The notes below the pieces were generated by a model. It did no database searches. It worked only from the letters and a program-made list of their open reading frames with translations, and was not told where the DNA came from. Of a stretch of DNA of 13,121 nt, positions 7,749-13,121 are shown piece after piece; within the stretch, counting starts at the first letter, position 1, and each line of letters opens with the position of its first letter. Position numbers and translations under genes: made by a program. This DNA is from an uncultured Desulfovibrio sp. Its GTDB lineage: Bacteria > Desulfobacterota > Desulfovibrionia > Desulfovibrionales > Desulfovibrionaceae. The stretch lies in the NCBI GenBank assembly GCA_946490455.1, contig CAMLXE010000017.1, forward strand, positions 1-13,121, read 5' to 3'.

Positions 7749-8204
7749 TCATATCTCTTTTTTTCTGCATTCAGGGCAGATACCATACAGATAAAGCCGG
7801 TGATAGGTAGGAATGTATCCATGCTTGCGGGCCAGAGCATCCTGCAGCAGTTCAATCTGAGGATCCACGACTTCAAGATTGCAGCCGCATCGTTCACAGA
7901 TCAGATGATCGTGGTGTGCCTCTCCAGCGTGTTCATACCTCGCAATGCCATCACCAAAGCGCAGTTCTCTGGCCAGCCCTGCCTCACAGAGCAGCTTCAT
8001 GGTCCTGTACACCGTGGCCTGTCCCAGTGAAGGATCTTCACTGCGAACACGATCATAAATTTCTTCTGTTGTAAGGTGACCGTTTTCACTGAAAAAAATT
8101 TCTACTATACGCTGCCGTTGCGGTGTATTGCGGAGGCCTTTCCCACGCAGAAACACGCGGAAGACGCCTATGGGATCAGAAATGGGACGTTCAGGATCAA
8201 GCAT
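7749..8204 (-). CDS. Fur-family metal-responsive transcriptional regulator
   Basis: A 151-residue Fur superfamily repressor, of usual length. The N-terminal winged helix includes NTPQRQRIVEIF and the recognition-helix signature SLGQATVYRTMKLL (about 59-72). The metal-binding dimerisation domain has RYEHAGEAHHDH (near 89-100), CERC (103-106) and CPEC (143-146). The last two are the paired CxxC structural zinc site found in many family members. Glu91 stands where Fur has Glu and PerR has Asp, which leans towards an iron Fur or Zur rather than a peroxide sensor, but I leave the symbol open. The start at 8204 has GAGAGG upstream at about 10 bases. A nearby ATG in another frame stops after four codons. 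A strong extended -10 promoter precedes it, and no clear Fur box was found in its upstream region. Confidence 0.9.
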   Translation of the reverse strand: MLDPERPISDPIGVFRVFLRGKGLRNTPQRQRIVEIFFSENGHLTTEEIYDRVRSEDPSLGQATVYRTMKLLCEAGLARELRFGDGIARYEHAGEAHHDHLICERCGCNLEVVDPQIELLQDALARKHGYIPTYHRLYLYGICPECRKKEI

Positions 8205-8246
8205 GCGGCATTACCTCTCGCTTGGAGTCTCGGAGCATAGCGAAGT

Positions 8247-8272
8247 ATTATACCATATTCTGGCTTGCCGCA
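8247..8272 (-). promoter_or_regulatory. Extended -10 promoter of the Fur-family gene
   Basis: On the minus strand TGGTATAAT reads through 8255-8247: a perfect TATAAT with the TGN extension. A partial -35 (TTGCGG) lies 15 bases upstream, shorter than the ideal spacing, which an extended -10 can tolerate. The -10 lies about 42 bases before the start codon at 8204. Confidence 0.6.
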
Positions 8273-8525
8273 ACGGTTGAGAGCCGTTCTCGAGTTGCAG
8301 ACTGCCGAGCATGTCCTTCTGGATGAAGAAAATGAAATCACTCTTTTCTTTTTTGAAAGATTTTTGATTTTTTACAAATAATTATACGAGATTCAAAGAT
8401 TGTCTCGATCTACGCGAAGGCGTTTTGATACACATCAGGTCTCTTCTGTTACGGAAAAGGTATGGAATGACGTTTTGGAGCTGTTCGGAACAGATGGACA
8501 TGCTTTTTCAGATGCTATTTTTCAT
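8273..8525. other. AT-rich intergenic stretch, no supported gene
   Basis: This is the rest of the 321-base gap (8205-8525) between the start of the Fur-family gene and the end of the radical SAM gene. It includes an AT-rich block (about 8335-8400) with T runs and a further minus-strand TATAAT (attata at 8381-8386) that has no matching -35. A 13-base palindrome, CTGTTCGGAACAG, lies near 8480 but has no flanking T run, so it is a poor terminator. Overlapping open frames here are short and unconvincing. A terminator for the radical SAM cluster would be expected in this region, but I do not see a clear one. Confidence 0.4.
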
Positions 8526-9608
8526 TCAGTCGATGTCATTTTCAAATCTCTTGGGGCAGGTCCGGCAGGGAAAGTCAGGGATGGGTGTGTTCAGAGCTTC
8601 TCTGAAGGCCTTGAAAGGAGCACTGTTCCATACAGAGAGAGGGTCCTGTTCCATGATGGAACCGAATACACGCCTGTTGACGTTTTCCTGAGCCAGAGGA
8701 TCTTCGGGTGTCACAGGCAGATTGAGATAGATGCAGGGGGCCATATTGCCTTCGGCATCAACATACAGTGTTTTGGTTGCATTTTCTCGGCAGGGAACAG
8801 CTTTTGAGGCCGGAAGAGGCGATGGCAAGGTAAAATAGAGCGATCTCCCTCTTTGGGCTGCCTGCCCGGCTGCCTGTTCCAGGAGAGACTGAGCCTTTTT
8901 TCGCTTATCGGTTTCGTGAGGCAGAAAGGCTTCCGTTTCCATGCCGGGAGCGGCAATATAGTCCAGTGTACTGACGACAGTGGCATGAATGTCCAGTGTG
9001 TCCATGAGGTCTGGCAATCTGAGTACGGCCTCCATACGAGAGGCCAGCATGAGATAGGCCAGATGGATTTCGAGATGGACTCCCATACGCTTTTTGCGTA
9101 CTGCCTGAAGAAGCCGAATGGATTCGGATACCCGGCTGAAGGGGACTCCTGCCCGTGGTGCGTTGCTTTCCTCATCCGTACCAACGAGAGAAAAGGCCAC
9201 AATATCAAGCCCGCTGGCCACAATGGATTCTGCAAGCCTTTCATCCATGCGCAATCCGCAGCTTGTGGTGGAGACGCTGCATTCTGCTTTCCTTGCCAGC
9301 CTTACAAAATCCATAAATCGTGGATGAAGAAAGGGTTCTCCCCAGCCCTGAAGATGTATCCGTTCGCTCAGGCGCATCAGTGACCACAGACGTGCAAACG
9401 TTTCCGGGGCCATATGGCGCGAGTTCCATATGGATTCCTGCGTCGTGTGGGGACAGTAGGTGCATCGTCCCGGGCAGAAGGAAGTTACTTCAACCTGAAT
9501 GCATTCCAGCATTCGCCGGGATCCGAAAAGCCCTTCCCGGAGCGTCTGCCAGATCGAGGGAGCCCTGAAGCGAGGATCTTGCAGTGGATCTTTCTTTTCT
9601 CCGGTCAT
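8526..9608 (-). CDS. Radical SAM protein with SPASM-like C-terminal cysteines
   Basis: A 360-residue radical SAM enzyme of unknown substrate. The cluster motif is CPGRCTYC with Cys45, Cys49 and Cys52 (CxxxCxxC), which binds the 4Fe-4S centre that cleaves S-adenosylmethionine. GWGEP at 88-92 is the usual SAM-contacting GGEP-type motif. C-terminal cysteines at 273, 292, 348 and 351, the last two in CRTC, resemble a SPASM or twitch auxiliary cluster domain as found in peptide- and enzyme-modifying members. The start at 9608 has AAAGGAG about 9 bases upstream. It is the last gene of a minus-strand cluster, 27 bases after the GNAT gene, so co-transcription is very likely. The partners suggest a modification pathway combining radical chemistry with acyl or aminoacyl transfer; the substrate is not evident and no precursor peptide is adjacent on this strand. 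The family call is secure, the role is not. Confidence 0.88.
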   Translation of the reverse strand: MTGEKKDPLQDPRFRAPSIWQTLREGLFGSRRMLECIQVEVTSFCPGRCTYCPHTTQESIWNSRHMAPETFARLWSLMRLSERIHLQGWGEPFLHPRFMDFVRLARKAECSVSTTSCGLRMDERLAESIVASGLDIVAFSLVGTDEESNAPRAGVPFSRVSESIRLLQAVRKKRMGVHLEIHLAYLMLASRMEAVLRLPDLMDTLDIHATVVSTLDYIAAPGMETEAFLPHETDKRKKAQSLLEQAAGQAAQRGRSLYFTLPSPLPASKAVPCRENATKTLYVDAEGNMAPCIYLNLPVTPEDPLAQENVNRRVFGSIMEQDPLSVWNSAPFKAFREALNTPIPDFPCRTCPKRFENDID

Positions 9609-9635
9609 GCTCTTTTTCTCCTTTATCTTGCAGTA

Positions 9636-10514
9636 TTACGCTCCGTTCAGACCAAGCCATCTCTTGAGGGATTCAAAGGTGGTTTCCTTTTTTGGGGCGC
9701 GTTTTGTCCATGTGGTTTCCACATGAGGGCACAGGCGTTCGGCATTCCACTTGCGCTTGAAAAAGGCAATGCCGGAATTGATGCCCAGCCCCAGATTGAG
9801 CAGGGTATGACCACGTTTGATGCCTTCTTCGGCAAGTGCTTCCAGGAGTGCATCTGCCGTTCCCGGAGGGCTTTGCGGATGGCGAAAGGCAAAAAGATAG
9901 AATGCTGTTTCAAGAGCTGTGTAGTCACCTATGGAGAAGCCTTGCAGCATACCATTACTGCTGCGTGCCGAAAAAAGGACGGAATCAGGAACCGTACATG
10001 CATAGCGTTCAATCTTGCTGAAAAGAAGCCTGGTTTCGGGAGCAAGTGCATGTGTACGGCTGAACATGGCCGTCAGTTCCGCGTGTTCAGGTTGCCAGTT
10101 TTCCTGTGTAATGGTGATTTCCTGTTTGGCTCTGCGCAGCATGTTGCGGAGCTTTTGCCCATGAGACAGTTGAGCCTGATTTTGGGGCAATGGAATTACC
10201 CAGTAGGCATCCGCTGGACTGGAAACAGACCATGCAGGTGCTGAAGTGGGTCTGACAGGAGCCAGAACGGTCAGTCGGTCCATTGTAGGGAATACTTCCG
10301 GCAGTTTTTGAATGGCTTCATCGAGATGTTCGGTATCGAATTCGGCTGCACCACAGGCATGGCCGACAAGAATGAGATTTTCCTTGTTGTGCCAGACAAG
10401 AAATCCTTCATGTTCCTGAGGCGTGAGTTCAGAGATGGCCCTAACATAGGGAAGCAGATGTTCTGGAACTCTGGCTCCTGCAGAGAATGATGTCAGAAAG
10501 CGGGATGGGGGCAT
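9636..10514 (-). CDS. GNAT/FemAB-like acyltransferase, stand-alone paralogue
   Basis: A 292-residue protein related to the first half of the neighbouring fusion protein. Both begin with the pattern ARVPEHxxPxxxAxS, share a middle segment (LRNMLRRAKQEITITQENW here, LRGPLKRASEQLTVREGKA there), and end in a strong signature: LNLGLGINSGIAFFKRKWN at about 239-257 versus IHLGLGVNDGIRRFKLKWG. The G-I-x-x-FK-x-KW element is typical of GNAT-fold enzymes of the FemAB and Acetyltransf_6 type, in which two GNAT halves lie in tandem. The start at 10514 is preceded by AGGAG at 6 bases; the in-frame ATG at 10556 lies deeper in the upstream gene and lacks a good site. The start overlaps the end of the fusion gene by 22 bases, indicating translational coupling. 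No signal peptide is seen. Acyl donor and acceptor are unknown. Confidence 0.72.
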   Translation of the reverse strand: MPPSRFLTSFSAGARVPEHLLPYVRAISELTPQEHEGFLVWHNKENLILVGHACGAAEFDTEHLDEAIQKLPEVFPTMDRLTVLAPVRPTSAPAWSVSSPADAYWVIPLPQNQAQLSHGQKLRNMLRRAKQEITITQENWQPEHAELTAMFSRTHALAPETRLLFSKIERYACTVPDSVLFSARSSNGMLQGFSIGDYTALETAFYLFAFRHPQSPPGTADALLEALAEEGIKRGHTLLNLGLGINSGIAFFKRKWNAERLCPHVETTWTKRAPKKETTFESLKRWLGLNGA

Positions 10515-12259
10515 GGCGTTCTCCTGGTACAGAGGGCGTGAAGCTTGTGCCGCCATGTAGGATAAACCTTTCTGATGGCAAAACCATCTTCGGCGAGCAT
10601 GTAACGGAGCTGAAGCATATGGGCCGATCCTACAAAGACGATACAGCGTCCTTCTTCAAGAAAGGGCCTCATTCGTTCTCTGAAACGTTGATTTCGACCG
10701 TTGATGATCTGTTCCGTACGCGATGGAAATTCCGTACTGGTACCAAGCATTCCTTCAAGGTCTCCAGCAAGATAGGATTTGATATTGCGTCTGACATAGG
10801 CATTCCATGAATGGCAGTTACGGAAGAAGGAAATGACTCTTGCCAGCGGTACGGCTTCCAGAGAAGCTACCTGCTCTTCAAGACTTTCCATGCCAATGAC
10901 TGCCTTGCCCATATCAAGAGCCGTATGCCATGCGCACAGGTCAACAGACTGATTCCATCCCTTGCGTTCCAGATAGGCAGTCCACAGAGAAAAGAACGCA
11001 TACCAATGCCTTGTAGAACTCAGAATGCCACGAACGTCCGCAGGATTGGGATAGGTGGCATTCAGCATTCGTGCGAGGCGTCCTTTTGGTCCCTGTATGA
11101 CCTGCTCCAGTTTGTGGATTTCTGCCTCCTTAAGCAGTGTATGCAGGGGGGGATGCCGTCCATCCGGATTTTTGCCGATTTGTTCCACTTCATCCAGGGT
11201 ATTAGAATCCAGAGGTCCCTCAAAAAGGACGGTATCAACCTGTTCAAACAGAGTACGGAATGCCATTTCAAAGGAATAGCAGAAGAAATGGGCCGTACCG
11301 CCAATCCATGAGGTCCGACCGTTCTTTGTCAGCTCCCAGAGCATGGCATAGGGACGCTGGGCAGGAAGGGCATTGAAAATCTGCTGCTTGGAAAGACCGG
11401 AGGGAGACTGGAGAAATTCATGCATGAAAGCGGATACCGTGTCACTGGAGGTTTCCTGAGGTTTTTCCTTCCAGCTTGCCATGACAAAGGGCAGACCGGG
11501 GAGACCTCCCCATTTGAGCTTGAAGCGACGGATGCCGTCATTGACACCGAGACCAAGATGGATGCTCTGTTTGCCCTCTTTTTTACAGGACTCAAGCAGA
11601 TGCGCAAACAGGAGATCCGCCGCATGAGGTGTATAATGAACACGCGAATGTGCGCCGATAAGGTAACTGCAGAAGTCGGGAGGAGTGTAGTCAAGCACCA
11701 GGCTTGCAGCCAGATTGCCTTGTGCATCCACAGCGTCAAGCAGACGCAGATCTGCCTCGGAGTTCATGACGGCAGGTGTGCGGGCAAAGAGTTCCCGGAC
11801 ATGGGGAGGAAGCTGATGGCTGTTCATGAATTCGGCCCAAAGGCGGCGGTGGGCCGGGGTGAATGCTTTTCCTTCCCGTACGGTCAGCTGTTCAGAGGCT
11901 CGTTTCAGAGGCCCCCGGAGTCGAGATGGAATCGGAGCGTCTGTGGACAGCATGTAAAACTGATCCTGCTCTGTGATGTTCTTCTGAAGTCGTGGTGGCA
12001 GGTCTGGTCCGATGGCCCAGCAGTCCACGCCATCCATTCGTCTGGGGACACGTCGCAGCGCTGCAGCAAGAGCCCTTTCAAAGACTTCATGAGAATACTC
12101 GCCGGATAGGGGGTAACCTATGGCCATAAGCCAGTCGTCAGCGGTGATGAAGAGAAACGGTCCTTCAAGAAGGGCCTTGCCTCCGGACATGGCCTCCATG
12201 AAAGGAATGGAGTGTTCAGGAACGCGAGCCTGCCTGAGAATGGATGCCGGATCATTCAT
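10493..12259 (-). CDS. Fusion protein: GNAT/FemAB-like N-terminal half plus TraB/GumN C-terminal half
   Basis: A 588-residue two-part protein. Residues 1 to about 270 are the GNAT/FemAB-like acyltransferase region, with the signature IHLGLGVNDGIRRFKLKWG at 233-251, homologous to the next gene. After a linker (about 270-300), residues 305-575 carry the conserved features of the TraB/GumN (TIKI-like) family. These are a first GxxH in IGGTAHFF (321-324), Glu347 in LFEGPLD, the IGMESLEEQVASLE segment (455-468), RNQRF (522-526), and a second GxxH in VGSAHMLQ (544-547). All these positions are intact. TIKI proteins are metal-dependent peptidases using such Gly-x-x-His and Glu residues, but bacterial TraB/GumN function is mostly uncharacterised. 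The start at 12259 has GGAG 8 bases upstream. No signal peptide is visible, so a cytoplasmic location is inferred. It is the first gene of the minus-strand cluster with the paralogous acyltransferase and the radical SAM enzyme. The frame is continuous, so the fusion does not depend on a frameshift. Confidence 0.8.
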   Translation of the reverse strand: MNDPASILRQARVPEHSIPFMEAMSGGKALLEGPFLFITADDWLMAIGYPLSGEYSHEVFERALAAALRRVPRRMDGVDCWAIGPDLPPRLQKNITEQDQFYMLSTDAPIPSRLRGPLKRASEQLTVREGKAFTPAHRRLWAEFMNSHQLPPHVRELFARTPAVMNSEADLRLLDAVDAQGNLAASLVLDYTPPDFCSYLIGAHSRVHYTPHAADLLFAHLLESCKKEGKQSIHLGLGVNDGIRRFKLKWGGLPGLPFVMASWKEKPQETSSDTVSAFMHEFLQSPSGLSKQQIFNALPAQRPYAMLWELTKNGRTSWIGGTAHFFCYSFEMAFRTLFEQVDTVLFEGPLDSNTLDEVEQIGKNPDGRHPPLHTLLKEAEIHKLEQVIQGPKGRLARMLNATYPNPADVRGILSSTRHWYAFFSLWTAYLERKGWNQSVDLCAWHTALDMGKAVIGMESLEEQVASLEAVPLARVISFFRNCHSWNAYVRRNIKSYLAGDLEGMLGTSTEFPSRTEQIINGRNQRFRERMRPFLEEGRCIVFVGSAHMLQLRYMLAEDGFAIRKVYPTWRHKLHALCTRRTPCPHPAF

Positions 12260-12305
12260 GGTTTCTCTCCGGGGAATGGGTGAATACCTTGGAGTCCTCT
12301 GAAAC

Positions 12306-12335
12306 AGGATAGCAATTTTTTCAAGAAGCTGTCGA
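12306..12335 (-). promoter_or_regulatory. Candidate promoter of the TraB fusion / radical SAM cluster
   Basis: On the minus strand TCGACA (12335-12330, 5 of 6 to the -35 consensus) and TATCCT (12311-12306, 4 of 6 to the -10) are 18 bases apart. The -10 stands about 46 bases before the ATG at 12259. The match is reasonable but not decisive. Confidence 0.35.
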
Positions 12336-12749
12336 GTCTTGGCGAGGATGGGGTTCGTTGACTTCCGGTATCAGTCTGGAAGGTGGTGAAACATATACTG
12401 TCTTAAGATGTCACGATGATTTTATGAAGGAGCAGCGACTCAGTCTCGTTTGAGAACAGGATAACACATCATGATGGTTCGTTATGGCAGAGATGGGGGA
12501 CGGGCAATATGAACTTTCCTCCGGAAAGGGCAGATGCGCGTTCGTGCGCACTCTTTCTGCATAACCGGGATGTTTTGCTTGTTGCATGCCCAATCTGTGC
12601 AGGATCTGGTGGGGGGTCTTTATGGCTGGAATCCAGGTCTTGGCTCATGGCCAACCCGGGGTTGTCCTGAATGAAATGGCTGTGTTCTGGTTGTATAGGG
12701 AGTGAAATAGGGAAGAATGGATCGGCGTTTGGGGAAGAAAAATCAGAAA
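12336..12749. other. Gap without a supported gene, upstream of the fusion gene cluster
   Basis: About 540 bases (12260-12801) separate the fusion gene start from the stop of the right-edge gene, both on the minus strand. Apart from the candidate promoter and the terminator, I see no clear gene. Short open frames on both strands look random. The least poor is a plus-strand frame from ATG 12509 to the TGA at 12668-12670 (53 residues), with a CPIC motif and a purine-rich stretch about 10 bases upstream. A small hairpin, TGCGC-GTTCGT-GCGCA, near 12534-12549 is followed by a pyrimidine run. A 10-base palindrome, CATCATGATG, lies near 12467-12476. None of these has a clear role. No tRNA-like T-loop was found. 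Confidence 0.4.
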
Positions 12750-12778
12750 AGGCCCTTCAGTGCAGTGCTGAAGGGCCT
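12750..12778. terminator. Strong intrinsic terminator after the right-edge gene
   Basis: An 11-base-pair perfect stem (AGGCCCTTCAG with CTGAAGGGCCT) surrounds a 7-base loop. T-rich tracts flank it on both strands: CATTTTT follows on the plus strand, and the complement of AAAAATCAGAAAA follows on the minus strand. It lies 23 bases past the stop codon of the minus-strand gene ending at 12802, so terminating that gene is its likely job. Confidence 0.85.
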
Positions 12779-12801
12779 CATTTTTGCGATGGTGACCTGT
12801 T

Positions 12802-13121
12802 TCAGAGTCCAAGCTGCTGTTTCCAGCGGGGCAGATTGGGATCAAGAGCCAGATAGTCTGGTGGGAGCTCTGGCGCATGGGGATCGGCCAGAGCCGCAGC
12901 CACATCCTCGGCAGTACGGACAACGGCTACACCTGGGAGCCCCTGGAGCGGACAGAGGTCCACATCGTCTTCTGCCGCCTGTACCAGTACCGGCAGATGG
13001 CGGTAGGCCGCTTCAAGCGCTACTGGGGTGGAATTGGAGGCGCAGGCCACGGTTCCCGGAGTAAGGGATTTGCCAATGGCGCCATCAACAACACGAGGCG
13101 GTTCTGCGGGAGCATAAAGCT
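12802..13121 (-). CDS. C-terminal part of a glycosyltransferase-like / surface-carbohydrate enzyme, cut by window edge
   Basis: About 105 residues of a gene continue past the right edge, since the frame is open to base 13121 with no start required inside. The visible part holds ACASNSTPVALEAAYRHLPV, then DDVDLCPLQGLPGVAVVRTAEDVAAAL, and ends in LDPNLPRWKQQLGL. A small-residue loop with Asn-Ser-Thr before a helix and a following beta strand (LPVLVQ) is typical of the donor-binding half of GT-B glycosyltransferases. The SNST...LEA...PLQGLPGV pattern recalls surface-carbohydrate biosynthesis proteins of the LIC13510 type, but only from memory. The coding sequence is markedly GC-rich at third codon positions compared with the genes on the left, which may mean a different origin. 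The strong terminator follows the stop codon. Coding is nearly certain; the family is tentative. Confidence 0.6.
   Translation of the reverse strand, partial: LYAPAEPPRVVDGAIGKSLTPGTVACASNSTPVALEAAYRHLPVLVQAAEDDVDLCPLQGLPGVAVVRTAEDVAAALADPHAPELPPDYLALDPNLPRWKQQLGL

Noticed and set aside
8205..8400. Fur box for autoregulation of the Fur-family gene
   Set aside because: No stretch close to the GATAATGATAATCATTATC consensus overlaps the mapped -10; the AT-rich matches are too poor.
8478..8492. Palindrome CTGTTCGGAACAG considered as a LexA-type operator or terminator
   Set aside because: It lies just past the end of the radical SAM gene, not in front of a gene, lacks a T run, and does not match a LexA box spacing I can name.
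9414..10244. A 276-codon plus-strand open frame opposite the radical SAM and GNAT genes
   Set aside because: It is antisense to two recognisable genes, and its Cys/Phe/Arg-rich product shows no domain.
12260..12801. Search for a tRNA(Sec) or other tRNA gene in the large gap, prompted by selB
   Set aside because: No acceptor-stem pairing or GTTCRA-type T-loop in the right position was found.
12671..12856. Plus-strand frame with CSGC and further Cys pairs, in frame with the 53-residue ORF across a TGA, considered as a selenoprotein extension
   Set aside because: It runs through the strong terminator hairpin at 12750-12778 and into the right-edge minus-strand gene, so its cysteines are most simply a shadow effect.

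Overview
The window looks like about 13 kb of chromosome from a Gram-negative bacterium of roughly 50% GC. A sulfate-reducer-type deltaproteobacterium (Desulfovibrionaceae or a relative) fits best. The grounds are a gatC-gatA pair followed by a selenocysteine elongation factor gene, two lipoprotein signal peptides, strong Shine-Dalgarno sites and surface-carbohydrate-type enzymes at both edges. This placement is an inference from gene content and style; no rRNA or other decisive marker is present.

Layout from left to right. A plus-strand gene cut by the left edge encodes an LIC12162-type putative transferase of surface-carbohydrate loci. Next come two minus-strand genes, a DUF4136-like lipoprotein and a 145-residue protein of unknown function. 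A TPR lipoprotein gene diverges from the latter across only 18 bases. The plus strand then carries gatC, gatA (amidotransferase subunits for Asn-tRNA/Gln-tRNA synthesis) and selB (delivery of Sec-tRNA). A strong two-way terminator separates selB from a convergent Fur-family regulator gene that has a clear extended -10 promoter.

The most distinctive part is the minus-strand cluster 12259 to 8526. Its first gene encodes a fusion of a GNAT/FemAB-like acyltransferase and a TraB/GumN (TIKI-like) domain. The second, overlapping it by 22 bases, encodes a stand-alone paralogue of that acyltransferase. The third, 27 bases further on, encodes a radical SAM enzyme with a SPASM-like C-terminal cysteine set. 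Tight packing and a common strand argue for one transcript and a joint modification pathway, but I cannot name its substrate. No convincing precursor peptide is visible.

About 540 bases without a supported gene lie upstream of this cluster and hold its candidate promoter. After a strong terminator, the window ends in the C-terminal part of a GC-richer minus-strand gene resembling a glycosyltransferase or surface-carbohydrate enzyme. No tRNA, rRNA, CRISPR array or insertion sequence was recognised.
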